DNA of 64,000 bases from JBDHWG01 sp039810085 (GCA_039810085.1 JBDHWG010000014.1:95606-159605); one strand, 5' to 3'. Shown: positions 1 to 9,761, counted from the stretch's first letter. Notes: a model not told the origin generated them from the sequence alone. Numbers and translations: made by a program.

Positions 1-38
1 GGGTGATGGCCGGCGCGGCCAATATCAGACTATAAGCT

Positions 39-2393
39 TTACTCCCCGCGCACACTCCCGTACTTCGCCTGCGCCTTGATGGCCGGCGCGCCGTCGGCCT
101 TCGCCTGGAAGCGCAGCGACAGCGTCGCGCCGCCGGCGCCATTCGCCCACGCCGCCACATAGCGGGCGTCGCCCTGGGCCACGTCGCCGTGCGCCGCCGA
201 GACGAAGGCGCTCGACGCCGACTTACCGGCTCCGCTCTCCTTCTCGCCGTTCAAAAGCGCCATCTGCGCCGGATCGAAGCGGACGCTGACTTCCGCCGCG
301 CCCGGCTGCCCGGTCCCCGGCACGCGCACGGTCACGGCGAACACGTCGCCCTTCGCCACCTTCGTCGGCGCCTCGACCACCACCGCCGGCCGCTCCATCT
401 TGCCCATCGTCGCCGACGAAGCATGGTAGGCCGAGGAATCGCCCCACGCCGTCGGTCCGTGCGTGCCGTAGTTGACGGCAACCAAGGTGACGTCGAGGAG
501 GTCCACGACGCCGTCGCCGTTGATGTCGGCGGCCGGATCCAGCGGCGGATTGAGGTCGTAGTTCGCATCGACAATGACAAGGTCGTCCAGGGCCACCAGC
601 CGGTTGTTGTTCACGTCGCCCCCTAGCAGGAGCGTCGTGGGCAGGGTGATGGCTGTCTCGGCCGTGATGACGGCCTGGCTGGTGAGGTAGCCCGCGTGCT
701 GGGCGGTGATGGTGTGGGGGCCTGGCTCGACCGCCAGGACGAACGAGCCGTCGGGCTTGGTCGTCGTCACCGCCGTGCCATCACTGACCGTCACTCCGCT
801 GAAGTCGCTACGGCCCTGCATCTGGACGCGGCCGCGCACAACCGCGACCGGGAGCCGCACGGCGGTGACGCAGGCCGAGAACGCGGAGGTGTTGCCGTTG
901 GGGTCGGTCGCCGTCGCCACGATGCCCCGGTCGCCCGTCGGGGGCAGAACCAGGCCGAACGCCGCGCGGCCCTGGTCGTCGGTCGTCACCTGGCTCGACC
1001 CCAGGTAGGTCTGCATCGGCAGCGCCTCACTCGACGAGCAGGACGGCGAGGTGTAGACATCGACGGCGAATGTCGTCGCCGGCGTCGTGAAGAGCGTGCC
1101 AGTCACCAGGAGCACCGAGTCGGACACGGCCGAGGTCAGGCTGGGCGGCGTCTGGCCCTCATTCGCGCCGTTCTTCAGCTCGATGCCCACGCTGCCGTTG
1201 TTGAAGATGGCGTTACCCCGGATCGAGTTCCGAATCGCCGCATCGACGCTGACCCCGACGCCCCGATTGAAGGCGATGACGTTGCCCGCGCCCGCCTCCG
1301 TCCCGCCAATCTTGTTGCGCGGCGAGCCTTCGATGACCACACCGTTGCTATTTGGCAGCGGGCGCAGCCCGTCCCTCGCCGCGCCGATGATGTTGCCGAC
1401 GACGACGTTGGCGCTGCCGTCGCCGACGATGTGAATGCCGCTGCCGCCGTTGCCGCTGATGACGTTGCCTGCGCCGACGCCGCCGACGACGGTCATCGAC
1501 GCATCGTGGATGGAGACGCCGTCGCTGGCGTTCGGCAATGGGGACAGGCCACGCGGGTCGGTGCCGATAATGTTGCTGGCGATGATGTTGCCCGTCGAGT
1601 CGCTGCCGAAGACGAGGATGCCCTGCTGTCGGTTGCCGGAGATGACGTTGCGGGCCGCGCTATCTCCGCCAATAGTGTTGTTGCGGGCGTTGACGACGGC
1701 AACCCCGACGCCGGTGTTCCCCATGCCGGCGATGCCGGCGGCGTCCGTCCCGATGACGTTACCGGCGACCACGTTTGACACCGCCGCCCCACCGCGAATC
1801 TCCACGCCATTCATCGTGTTGCCGAAAATGGCGTTGCGCGCTTCTGGGGTAGCGCCGCCGACCGTGTTGCGCGGCGAGTCCAGGATCAGGACGCCATCGC
1901 CGCCGTTGTTGTAGAAGATGGCGCCGCGAACGACGTTATCGCCCTTCTCGGAAATCTCAAGGCCAGCGCCGCTAAAGGCATAGACCGTCAGGCCGCGAAC
2001 GGTGGACGAGCCGCCGGTCAGGCGCAGGCCCGCCGCGTTGGGGCCAGCCGCCGCGCCATTCAGGACGACCTGGCCGCCCGGCTGGCTGCTTCCGTCGAGC
2101 AGCACGGGGCGCGTGAGCGCGGGCAGCGGGCCTAGACTGCCCTTGCCGACCTCGATGACCGGCACGCTGTTGGACTGAATATTGAAAGCAATCGTCGCCG
2201 ACGTGTCAGCCAGGTTCACCTGGTTGATCGCCATGCGCAGGCTACAGATGACGGGGTTGCAGCCATTTCCATCCACGTCATCGACGGTATTGACCACAAT
2301 CAGGGGCGTGGCGTCCGCTGCAGCGGCGACTGCCGCTATCAGGCAGGCAGCCAGCAGCATCGACGCGAGTAGAGTCAGACGGCGAGTGAGCAT
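39..2393 (-). CDS. Secreted CSLREA / beta-helix protein with dockerin and cohesin-like modules
   Basis: 784 aa. The chosen ATG at 2393 follows a GGAGGT ribosome site at 7 nt; an upstream in-frame start lacks one. A signal peptide (LTLLASMLLAACLIA) is followed by a CSLREA-type segment (VNTVDDVDGNGC..CSLRMAI, residues ~30-60). Next come parallel beta-helix repeats rich in NVISGN / GNVIG motifs to about residue 420, an Ig-like stretch, and a carboxypeptidase-regulatory-like domain (~515-575). Two dockerin-type calcium loops follow (DVNNNRLVALDD and DINGDGVVDLLD), then a C-terminal cohesin-like beta-sandwich. It is probably exported and surface-associated, binding carbohydrate or partner proteins; no catalytic residues can be named. 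The next gene upstream also encodes dockerin loops. Confidence 0.85.
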   Translation of the reverse strand: MLTRRLTLLASMLLAACLIAAVAAAADATPLIVVNTVDDVDGNGCNPVICSLRMAINQVNLADTSATIAFNIQSNSVPVIEVGKGSLGPLPALTRPVLLDGSSQPGGQVVLNGAAAGPNAAGLRLTGGSSTVRGLTVYAFSGAGLEISEKGDNVVRGAIFYNNGGDGVLILDSPRNTVGGATPEARNAIFGNTMNGVEIRGGAAVSNVVAGNVIGTDAAGIAGMGNTGVGVAVVNARNNTIGGDSAARNVISGNRQQGILVFGSDSTGNIIASNIIGTDPRGLSPLPNASDGVSIHDASMTVVGGVGAGNVISGNGGSGIHIVGDGSANVVVGNIIGAARDGLRPLPNSNGVVIEGSPRNKIGGTEAGAGNVIAFNRGVGVSVDAAIRNSIRGNAIFNNGSVGIELKNGANEGQTPPSLTSAVSDSVLLVTGTLFTTPATTFAVDVYTSPSCSSSEALPMQTYLGSSQVTTDDQGRAAFGLVLPPTGDRGIVATATDPNGNTSAFSACVTAVRLPVAVVRGRVQMQGRSDFSGVTVSDGTAVTTTKPDGSFVLAVEPGPHTITAQHAGYLTSQAVITAETAITLPTTLLLGGDVNNNRLVALDDLVIVDANYDLNPPLDPAADINGDGVVDLLDVTLVAVNYGTHGPTAWGDSSAYHASSATMGKMERPAVVVEAPTKVAKGDVFAVTVRVPGTGQPGAAEVSVRFDPAQMALLNGEKESGAGKSASSAFVSAAHGDVAQGDARYVAAWANGAGGATLSLRFQAKADGAPAIKAQAKYGSVRGE

Positions 2394-2458
2394 AATCAGA
2401 CCTCCCATCCTTTGTGGAGGGCAGTTTGGCAAACTTCTTTACTATTTATTAACGTTGA

Positions 2459-2491
2459 GGGCCAGGCGGCGTTATGGCGCGCACCTGGCCC
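2459..2491 (-). terminator. Hairpin downstream of the second dockerin gene
   Basis: Inverted repeat GGGCCAGG / CCTGGCCC with a 17-nt loop lies just past the stop of the 2563-3603 gene and before the 39-2393 gene. No clear U-run follows it, so it may be an inefficient terminator or a processing/stability hairpin. Confidence 0.4.
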
Positions 2492-2562
2492 AATTCACTT
2501 GTTCACCAAACATTCCCGGACCCTTCACACAGGGCCCCGGTCATCTGAGGCGTCGCTCCGTC

Positions 2563-3603
2563 TCAATGTGTCTGGAGCGGGTACGGCGCTGGCGTGTTCG
2601 TCGCGGGCGGCGGCACTGTCGCCGTTGCCGCGGGCGGGTACGGGTAGCCGCCCGGTGTGGCGGACGGCGGCGGCGCGAGGGTTCGCGTCGCCGTGGGCGC
2701 GGCCGTGCGCGTCGCCGTGGCTGTGGCCGTGAAGGTTGCCGTGGGCGGGACAGCCGTCGCGGTCGCCGTGGCCGTCTCCGTGGGCGGGATAGCTGTCGCG
2801 GTTGCCGTTGCCGTCTCCGTGGGCGGAACCGGCGTCTCGGTCGCTGTCGGCGTCTCGGTCGGTGGGACAGCCGTCGCTGTCGCGGTAGCCGTTTCGGTGG
2901 GCGGAACCGGCGTCTCGGTCGGTGGGACAGACGTGGCAGTTGCGGTGGCTGTTTCGGTGGGCGGAACCGGCGTCTCGGTCGGTGGGACGGGCGTGTTCGT
3001 CGCAGTCGCCGTCTCCGTGGGCGGAACCGGCGTTTCCGTCGGCGGGACAGCCGTCGCGGTCGCCGTGGCCGTCGGCGTCGGCGTCGGCTCGATCCAGGGC
3101 AGCGGCCCGCGCGCGCCGAAGACAGCAATGATGGCGTTGACGTCGGTGTCGTCGACGACGCCATCACCGTTGAGATCAGCGATGGGGTTGCTGACCGGGT
3201 TCGTACCATAGGCGGCGGTGACGATAATCAGGTCCGTGAGGTCAACGACATCGTCGCCGTTGGCATCGCCCATGATGAGCGTCGTCGGGGGAAGCTCGCT
3301 CGTCCCCGACGGCTGCTCCAGCACGATCTGGCGCGAGAGATAGCCAGGGTGCTTGGCGCGCAGGGTGTGAACGCCGCCGTTGATAACGGCCAGGGCAAAT
3401 TCACCGTCGGGGTTCGTTCGGGTGTAGGGGACGCCGTCGAAGTAGATGATGGTGTCGGCGTAGTTGGCGCGCCCCTGCAGCAGCACTCGGCCAATGAGAA
3501 TGGCTTGAGGGTCGGCAGCGTAGGATATTCGGGCAAGTCCCAGGACGGCGGCCAGCGCAAACAGCGCGAGGAGTCCTAGCGCCCAGCGGCGACGAAGCAT
3601 CAT
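2563..3603 (-). CDS. Secreted dockerin protein with long Pro/Thr-rich repeat tail
   Basis: 345-346 aa. Two adjacent ATGs occur; the second (3600) sits 4 nt from GGAGG and is slightly preferred. An N-terminal signal peptide (~1-29) is followed by a carboxypeptidase-regulatory-like beta domain (GRVLLQGRANYADT..., ~37-105). Two dockerin calcium loops follow (DANGDDVVDLTD and DLNGDGVVDDTD, ~113-165). About 130 residues of degenerate PPTETPVPPTETATATA repeats form the next part, and the tail ends PYPLQTH. The tail resembles a cell-wall-spanning or glycosylated linker. It is in the same orientation as the cohesin/dockerin gene downstream, which suggests a partnership, but binding is not shown by sequence. 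Confidence 0.8.
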   Translation of the reverse strand: MMLRRRWALGLLALFALAAVLGLARISYAADPQAILIGRVLLQGRANYADTIIYFDGVPYTRTNPDGEFALAVINGGVHTLRAKHPGYLSRQIVLEQPSGTSELPPTTLIMGDANGDDVVDLTDLIIVTAAYGTNPVSNPIADLNGDGVVDDTDVNAIIAVFGARGPLPWIEPTPTPTATATATAVPPTETPVPPTETATATNTPVPPTETPVPPTETATATATSVPPTETPVPPTETATATATAVPPTETPTATETPVPPTETATATATAIPPTETATATATAVPPTATFTATATATRTAAPTATRTLAPPPSATPGGYPYPPAATATVPPPATNTPAPYPLQTH

Positions 3604-3664
3604 GCCTCCTGCGGGGGGTATAAGATGATAGGGCCAAAAGCAATTAGACGTCTATATAAACGTT

Positions 3665-3697
3665 AACGCGACGTAAAGGAAACGGGTACGTCGCGTT
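3665..3697 (-). terminator. Perfect 11-bp hairpin between S51 peptidase and dockerin gene
   Basis: AACGCGACGTA and TACGTCGCGTT form a perfect 11-bp stem with an 11-nt loop, located after the stop of the 3798-4493 gene. A weak T-rich tail follows on the minus strand. It could instead be an operator ahead of the dockerin gene. Confidence 0.45.
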
Positions 3698-3797
3698 TAC
3701 TACAATATCGGCAACTGACCTTTGCCCCTTGTCCATTATACACGGTCCGTGAAGATAGTTACATGACGATTGTCCGACGTATCCCTGGCCTTTCATT

Positions 3798-4493
3798 CTA
3801 CCACCACGGCGGGATGACCTGACTATCCACGTAGCGGCGCTTGACATGCGAGTTCCACACCGTGACGCCGCCCGCGCCCTTGACGTGGTAGCCGGCCTCG
3901 GTCTTGATGAGCACGGTATATCCGTCGATACCCAGGATGGTCAGGTGGTGGGGCATCGTCTCGCGCGCCACGCGCACCATCATCTCTGGTATCTCGTCGT
4001 AGTGCGGGAAGATGGCGCTGTGGCGCACGTAGTTGAACCCGTGCTTCCAGGTATTCGTGAGGCGCACGCTGCGGAATTCTTCGCCCCAGATCATGGCCCC
4101 CGCGCTGCAGCCGGCCACTACACCGCCCTGCTCCAGTACAGCCTGAATCGCTGCGCCGGCCGGGCTGTCGTGGAGCGTGTCGTGCAGGTAGCCCGGCTTG
4201 CCGCCCGACAGGTAGACGAAGTTGGCGGCGCGGATTTTGTCCACCAGGGCGTCATCATAGGCCGTCTCGCGGTTGATGATGTCGACGGCCTCGACCGCCA
4301 CGCCCAACCCGCGGAAATGGTCCACACCCAGCCGCGACCAGTAACCGACGCGCTCGGCGCCCTCCGTCCCCGCCGCCGTCGGCAGGCACACCACGCGCGG
4401 CTCGCCCGGCGTCTTCTCCAACAGGTAACGGTCTACAGGCGCCATCCTCGGCAGGTACTCGCCGCTTCCCGCCATCGCTAACGTTCCCTTCAT
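3798..4493 (-). CDS. Peptidase S51 / cyanophycinase-like protein
   Basis: 231 aa from ATG 4493. The preceding in-frame GTG/ATG region is unlike family N-termini. The fold is class I glutamine-amidotransferase-like. The nucleophile elbow GCSAGAMIWGE places the catalytic Ser at ~130, and LSGGKPGYL (~95-103) matches the glycine-rich turn of the family. S51 members include dipeptidase E (Asp-X dipeptides) and cyanophycinase; the substrate cannot be assigned here. No signal peptide is visible, so it is probably cytosolic. The gene stands alone, facing away from the nuclease at 4617. Confidence 0.75.
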   Translation of the reverse strand: MKGTLAMAGSGEYLPRMAPVDRYLLEKTPGEPRVVCLPTAAGTEGAERVGYWSRLGVDHFRGLGVAVEAVDIINRETAYDDALVDKIRAANFVYLSGGKPGYLHDTLHDSPAGAAIQAVLEQGGVVAGCSAGAMIWGEEFRSVRLTNTWKHGFNYVRHSAIFPHYDEIPEMMVRVARETMPHHLTILGIDGYTVLIKTEAGYHVKGAGGVTVWNSHVKRRYVDSQVIPPWW

Positions 4494-4616
4494 CGCTCTT
4501 TCCCCCACGGCTATCTGATATCCAATTCCCCAAAGTATATCCAAATCGTGCAAGGTCCACGCCGCCCGGCGACTCCTCGTCCGTAGCCAATATTGCCGAC
4601 CATCGAGAGGTTGCCC

Positions 4617-5354
4617 ATGCTCACCCTATCTCCCACGCGCATCCGCATCTACCAGGACTGCCCGCAGCGCTACGCCCTGACGTACATCCAGCGCGTCCCC
4701 AAGTCGGAGCGCACTGAAGGCCCGCAGCTCGCCTTTGGGTCGAGCCTGCACGCCGCGCTCAAGGCGTACTACAAGCTGCCGCCCACCGCTCGCGCCCGGC
4801 CTGTGGAACGCCTGCTCCAAGAACACTGGGTGCGCGGCGCATACGCCGACCGAGCGCAGGAGGCCGACTACTTCACCGAGGGCATCGCCATCCTGCGCCA
4901 GTACCACGAGACGACGCCACAGGCGGGCCGCCGTGACGTGGAAGTCACCTTGAGCCAGGTCGTGCGCCTGGCCAAGCAGTTGGTCAAGCTCGTCGGGCGG
5001 GTGGACCGCCTCGATCACTATCCAGATGGCGGAAAAGAGCTGCTGGACTACAAAACCACGCTGACGGGGTTAGCGCCCAGGCCAGAGCGCCTTGCGGCGG
5101 ACTTGCCGACGTTTGTGTATTACACGCTCGGCCGGTTGACGTTTCAGAAGGCGCCGCGCGTGACGGTCTCGCAGCTCAACCTGCGGACACTGGACCGCTC
5201 GGCCGCCGCGTACACACCCGACCAGCTCGCCGCGAACGACGCGGCCCTGGCTGCGCTGGCCTGCGCTATCGAGACCGGCTCCTACGAGGCGCGGCCGGGC
5301 GGCCGGTGCGCCTGGTGTCCCGTGCGCCATAGCTGTGCGGTGGGGATGGGCTAG
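4617..5354 (+). CDS. PD-(D/E)XK nuclease with four-Cys Fe-S signature (Cas4/RecB-like)
   Basis: 245 aa. ATG 4617 has GAGAGG at 6 nt, whereas the upstream TTG at 4593 has none. N-terminal LSPTRIRIYQDCPQRY carries the first Cys (15) and the RecB-type helix. GRVDRLD ... LLDYKTT supplies the catalytic Asp/Asp-x-Lys motif (~128-152). The C-terminal CAWCPVRHSC gives Cys231, 234 and 240, the cluster arrangement of Cas4, AddB and Dna2 nucleases. It probably acts on single-stranded DNA ends. No cas genes are near. It converges with a much larger fusion protein carrying the same type of nuclease domain. Confidence 0.8.
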   Translation: MLTLSPTRIRIYQDCPQRYALTYIQRVPKSERTEGPQLAFGSSLHAALKAYYKLPPTARARPVERLLQEHWVRGAYADRAQEADYFTEGIAILRQYHETTPQAGRRDVEVTLSQVVRLAKQLVKLVGRVDRLDHYPDGGKELLDYKTTLTGLAPRPERLAADLPTFVYYTLGRLTFQKAPRVTVSQLNLRTLDRSAAAYTPDQLAANDAALAALACAIETGSYEARPGGRCAWCPVRHSCAVGMG

Positions 5355-5423
5355 TATTCCGACCCTCTCACCGCCGCTCATCAGGCCGGGCTTCCATCTG
5401 CGCTGAGGAGATTTCTAGAAAGA

Positions 5424-8400
5424 TTATCTCGAACGGGAGATGGGAATAGGCGGGTTGCCCCAGACTTCGACGTGGCGCCCGTCGCGCTCGCCATCCCACA
5501 GCTTCTGGGTACACGTGCGCCGCAGCAGACCCTTCCAGAGCTGGGCGTTGGCGAACACCTCTTCGTCCGGATTGAACAGCGTGAACACCGAGCGCGACGC
5601 GACGAGGATCATCTTGCGCTTGGCGCGGCTGATGGCCACGGTCAGCCGCCGTGGGTCGAGCAGGAACGTCCCGGCCGCCAGCAGGTACTCAGGCTGGCTC
5701 TCCGTCGCGCTCACCAGGATGACCTCGCGCTCGCCGCCCTGGAACCGCTCGACGGTGTCCACCGCCGACAGACGCAAGTTGCCCGTCGCATCATAGACGT
5801 TCAGCTCCGGCAGCGCTTCCTGGAGCGCCGCCCGCTGGGCCCGGTGGGGCACGACGACGCCCATGCCGTGCTCGGCGTCGAGGGCGTAGCCGGTCCGGTT
5901 CGCCAGGGCCAGCACAACCGGCGTCACGAGCGCCTGCTCGAAGCCGTTGCGCGTCTGGCTGTCGGCCTCGTCATGCACGACGACGACTAGCGGGTGCGAT
6001 GGCGACAGGACGGCGTCCACGAAGCTATCGCCCGTCGCGCGGGGCGGCAGGATGTCGTCGCGCTGGGAGAAGTAGGGAATGCCGTCGTGGCGGTAGATTT
6101 CCTGGCGCAGAAACTCGGCCATGTCATGGTGCAGGCGGAAGCTCTGGGCGAACTTGATCATGCGCGGGTTGAGGCGCAGGAGCGTCAGGAACAGCGACTC
6201 ATAAGCGCGGTACGCCTGGAACGTCCGCCGCAGCTCGCCGTCCCAGTCGTGCTTGACGATGGGCGGCATCTGGCGGTGGTCGCCGACGACAATCAAATGC
6301 CCGGTCGGCTCCAGGAGCAGCGACGCCCGTAGCGCCTCCGGCAGATTGATCTGCGAGGCTTCGTCGAGGACGAGACACCCGGCGCAGGCGCGGGAGAAGA
6401 GGGTCTTGCCCGTCTTCGCCATCTTGTAGATTGCGCCTGGCGTCGCGCCCAGGATGGCCCAGCGCTGCCCGGCGAACGTCGCGCGATTGCGATTGTCCTC
6501 ACCCTTGGGGAGATTGATGACGCCCTGGGGCGAGGTGTCGCGTGGGTCGACGCGGTAGATGGGCGTGTCCAGCAGACGCGCGTCGAAGTAGCGGGCGAAC
6601 AGGTCGGGCATCTCGGCCCGGCACGCCGCCAATTCGCGCTGCGCCGCCGCGATCTTCTCCAACAGCACGTCGATCGCCGCGTGGGTCTTGCACGAGACGA
6701 CGACGCGGTACGCCTGTCCCGCCGCCATCGCGCCTTGCAGCCGCGCCAGCAGCGCATACGCCGTCGAGTAGCTCTTGCCCGTGCCCGGCGGCCCCTGCAC
6801 CAGCAAGATCGGCGTGTCGCCGCACGCCCCGATGTACTCCCGCTTGCTCTCCTCGAAACCGGCTTGACCTTGAGCCTGGCGCAACGCCTCCAACCCGACC
6901 AGGAAGCGCGCCTGCCTGGCGGCAGCTTCAGCCGGCCACGCCACCTGCGCCGACGCCGGGGCCTTGAGGCGCTCGTAGAGCACGCTCTGCGTCGGCTGGC
7001 CGCTGTCTTCGCACGCGACGAGCGCCCCGACAACCTTGCTGTCCCAGTAGGCCGAGTAGCTGTTCATGTCGGTGTCGAGGGTGTAGAGACCGCCGTCGAG
7101 CAAGGGCCGGGCGAAGGAGCCGAACACGTAGGGGGCCGTGTTGGCGTTGAACCAGCCGTTGGCGAGTGAGATTTCGGCGGTCGCAGCGCGGGCGCGGCCC
7201 GACGGGTCACGCTCGACGTTGAGGCGCGCCAGGGTCACGCGCGGCCCATAGAGGAGCTGTTTCGACGTGGGCGTGATTTCGTCCTGGCTTCCGTCGGCCT
7301 GCGTCACCGTGACCGTGCGCGGGTAGAGAATGAGCGTGTCGCCCGGCTTGACAGTGGACATCGCCAGAGCCGCGTCGAGGTCGCAGTCCGCGCCGTCCAC
7401 GACGAGCCGCAGGCGCACGACCAGCCCGTCCTGGTCTAGCTCCGTTTCTTTGCGTTGCTCCGCCGTGAGCTTGCCATCCGGACTGGCTGCCTTGTACTCT
7501 TCCGCCAGGGCCAGCCGCCGCGCATTCTCGCGCACCCGCGCCGCCGTGCCTGGCTCCTGGTCCGCCTCGCAGTAGCGCGCCAGCAGTGTCTCACCGAGCA
7601 GCACGCGCCGCTCCGGGCGGAAGTAGCGCGCCGCCTTCCAATCCGCCAGCTCGACGTGGCGCTCGATGGTGACGAACTCTTCGAGGGCGTGGGCCAGGCT
7701 GCGCGCTTTGCCCTCGAACTGCGTCAGGTCGGGCAGGGCGAACGTCGTCTTGGTCGTCAGCGGGTTGCCCTTGAACTGGTGGCCCAGGTACTCCATCGCG
7801 TCGAGCCGCCGCCCCTCGAAGCCGACGAGCAAATCGGGCGTGGTCGCCCGGTACGGCGCGAGATCGTCCGCCTTGCCGGACGCGGGCGGCTCCAGCTCGC
7901 CCCACGCGCCGTAGGCGTACTCCAAGGGAATCTGGCTGTTGTAGCGGGCCCGCCGCGTGTACCACACCCCTTCAGCCGGGCCGTCATCCAGGTCCAGCTT
8001 CCCCTGCGAGTCGAACAGGCGCGTGTTGAACAGCTTGCGGTACGGCAATGGCTCGTTCCACGCGAAGCCCAGGTACGCCGACACCGACTGGAGCGACTGG
8101 CACACCATGGGGTAGTTGCGGCGCTCGCGGATCTCCTCGTCCAGGAAGCTCACGATGGGCGAGTCGAAGGCGGCAATCTGGGTGACGAAGTCGTACAGCG
8201 GTGTCGCGCCAAACACCTGCCGCGCGTGGCGGGCCAGCCCGTCCAGCAACACGCGCTGGGCAAAGCGGTTGTAGAAGATGAGGTGGATCGGCGCGCGCTT
8301 CTCGCCATTTTCGTCCGGCGCGGCGGCGTCCACCAGGGCCGCTACGGTGGCCTGAATCCAGCCGACGAACAGCGCCTCTTCCGCCGCTGAGCTATCCGGA

Positions 8401-9761
8401 ATGCCGTTCGTCACGCGCACAACGCGCCGCCGCCCGGCCTCTGTCTCGACGCCGTTGCAGCTCGCCACAACCAGCGCGCCGAGCATGTACACCCGGTCGT
8501 GCAGGTAGTCGTGCTGCGCGTCCAGGTAGACGCGCACCAGGTTGGGGTTGTGCGTGGCGTCGCTGTAGGGCAGCGAGGTGTAGCCCTTGCCGGGAATGGA
8601 GGGGATGGACGTGATAGCGTCGCCCTTGTGGCGGCGGCAGCTCCGTGCCCGCAAGATGAGTTCATCCAGGCGCGGCCCGACCGGCCACGTCGCCGCCAGC
8701 TCCCGCGCCTGCCGCTCGCGCCCTGGCGCCGGTGTAAGTCTCGCCTGGCGCTCGCCCGTCTCTTCCGGCAGGTGCAGCTCCTTCAGAGTCGCCAGGTCAC
8801 GAATGCTGCGCACGCCCGCCTTGTGGAGCGCGCCCTTCTCCCCCGCCGTCAGGTACGGCAGCAGCGACAGGTCGTCCTGCTGCGCCGTCCACTTCATGCA
8901 GAACTCGTTGAACAGGCAGCCGTCGCACTTGTAGCCCAGGCTGTAGGGGATGTCCTCGAAGCGCATGTGGGCGATTTGCTCGGCGCGCGAGTCGGGCCCC
9001 GTCACCAGGTCGCGCACGGCCTCCAGGTAAGTCTCGGCGTCCTCCACCGTCTCCAGGAACGCATCGGTCACGCCCAGCAGCGTCTCGGCGGCAGCGCTGT
9101 GCTCGGCCAACAGCGCCTCAGCCTCCGCGTCGGGTTGCGCCTCGTCACCGCCATCCGGCGTCGGCTTGCCGCGATACAGGATGCCCATGCCGAGGCTCGC
9201 GTATGGCACGCCCGCATCGCCGAGCAAGTGCGCGAGCATCGTGTGGTAGAACGCCACCTGCAGGCGGTGCTCCATGCGGGCGGCGGTCGAGCTTTTCATG
9301 TCGGCGATAAAGAGGTGGAGGCCGTCGTCCGCGTCGCGCTCCATGCGGAGCAAATCCACGTCGCCGCGCAACTCCCAGCCGTCCACGGTCACATCGAGGC
9401 GCGGCTGGAATAGGACGATGCGCTCGCCCCTGAGCAGGTTTTTGGCCTCTTCAATCACGCGCGCGTTATCGGGTAGGCGGCTGCCGGAGCCTGCGGCGAC
9501 CTGGGCCAGGTGGAGCGTCCTGAAGCGGCGCGCAACCGCCGCCTCGACGCGGCTCTCGAAGGCGCGGCCGGATTGCGTGAGCAGCGGCGTCATCGCCTGG
9601 GGCGCGACGTCGTACGCGCGCATGAAGTTGCGCCCACCGGCGCGCTCGGCCATCTGGAAGCGCAGATAGCGAGCGCACTGCTCCAGGCGGATGAACTGGG
9701 AGATATCGGTGGGTGAGAGGCGGCGGGCCGCCGGGGCGGGCGGGATGACCGGGGCGCTCAT
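5424..9761 (-). CDS. RecB-like nuclease fused to superfamily I helicase (TM0106-type, Dna2-like)
   Basis: 1445 aa. The N-terminal part is a PD-(D/E)XK nuclease: LSPTDISQFIRLEQC (Cys29), GDVDLL ... LFIADMKSS (~132-157), and CDGCLFNEFC with Cys279, 282 and 288, together a four-Cys Fe-S site. A middle region resembles the predicted RNase-H-like part of TM0106 family proteins. The C-terminal ~460 residues are a Upf1/Dna2-like SF1 helicase: Walker A GPPGTGKS (990-997), Walker B LVLDEASQ (~1130), GDHRQMPPI and the final AISRAKRKMILV. It likely processes DNA ends or flaps in repair. The 408-nt gap upstream of the start is filled with dispersed repeats. Confidence 0.85.
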   Translation of the reverse strand: MSAPVIPPAPAARRLSPTDISQFIRLEQCARYLRFQMAERAGGRNFMRAYDVAPQAMTPLLTQSGRAFESRVEAAVARRFRTLHLAQVAAGSGSRLPDNARVIEEAKNLLRGERIVLFQPRLDVTVDGWELRGDVDLLRMERDADDGLHLFIADMKSSTAARMEHRLQVAFYHTMLAHLLGDAGVPYASLGMGILYRGKPTPDGGDEAQPDAEAEALLAEHSAAAETLLGVTDAFLETVEDAETYLEAVRDLVTGPDSRAEQIAHMRFEDIPYSLGYKCDGCLFNEFCMKWTAQQDDLSLLPYLTAGEKGALHKAGVRSIRDLATLKELHLPEETGERQARLTPAPGRERQARELAATWPVGPRLDELILRARSCRRHKGDAITSIPSIPGKGYTSLPYSDATHNPNLVRVYLDAQHDYLHDRVYMLGALVVASCNGVETEAGRRRVVRVTNGIPDSSAAEEALFVGWIQATVAALVDAAAPDENGEKRAPIHLIFYNRFAQRVLLDGLARHARQVFGATPLYDFVTQIAAFDSPIVSFLDEEIRERRNYPMVCQSLQSVSAYLGFAWNEPLPYRKLFNTRLFDSQGKLDLDDGPAEGVWYTRRARYNSQIPLEYAYGAWGELEPPASGKADDLAPYRATTPDLLVGFEGRRLDAMEYLGHQFKGNPLTTKTTFALPDLTQFEGKARSLAHALEEFVTIERHVELADWKAARYFRPERRVLLGETLLARYCEADQEPGTAARVRENARRLALAEEYKAASPDGKLTAEQRKETELDQDGLVVRLRLVVDGADCDLDAALAMSTVKPGDTLILYPRTVTVTQADGSQDEITPTSKQLLYGPRVTLARLNVERDPSGRARAATAEISLANGWFNANTAPYVFGSFARPLLDGGLYTLDTDMNSYSAYWDSKVVGALVACEDSGQPTQSVLYERLKAPASAQVAWPAEAAARQARFLVGLEALRQAQGQAGFEESKREYIGACGDTPILLVQGPPGTGKSYSTAYALLARLQGAMAAGQAYRVVVSCKTHAAIDVLLEKIAAAQRELAACRAEMPDLFARYFDARLLDTPIYRVDPRDTSPQGVINLPKGEDNRNRATFAGQRWAILGATPGAIYKMAKTGKTLFSRACAGCLVLDEASQINLPEALRASLLLEPTGHLIVVGDHRQMPPIVKHDWDGELRRTFQAYRAYESLFLTLLRLNPRMIKFAQSFRLHHDMAEFLRQEIYRHDGIPYFSQRDDILPPRATGDSFVDAVLSPSHPLVVVVHDEADSQTRNGFEQALVTPVVLALANRTGYALDAEHGMGVVVPHRAQRAALQEALPELNVYDATGNLRLSAVDTVERFQGGEREVILVSATESQPEYLLAAGTFLLDPRRLTVAISRAKRKMILVASRSVFTLFNPDEEVFANAQLWKGLLRRTCTQKLWDGERDGRHVEVWGNPPIPISRSR

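Noticed and set aside
696..1778. 360-codon plus-strand frame
   Set aside because: Antisense to the beta-helix repeats; its regularity comes from those repeats.
4617..5354. Cas4 of a CRISPR system
   Set aside because: Cys and PD-(D/E)XK motifs are shared with many RecB-like nucleases, and there is no cas1, cas2 or repeat array in the window.
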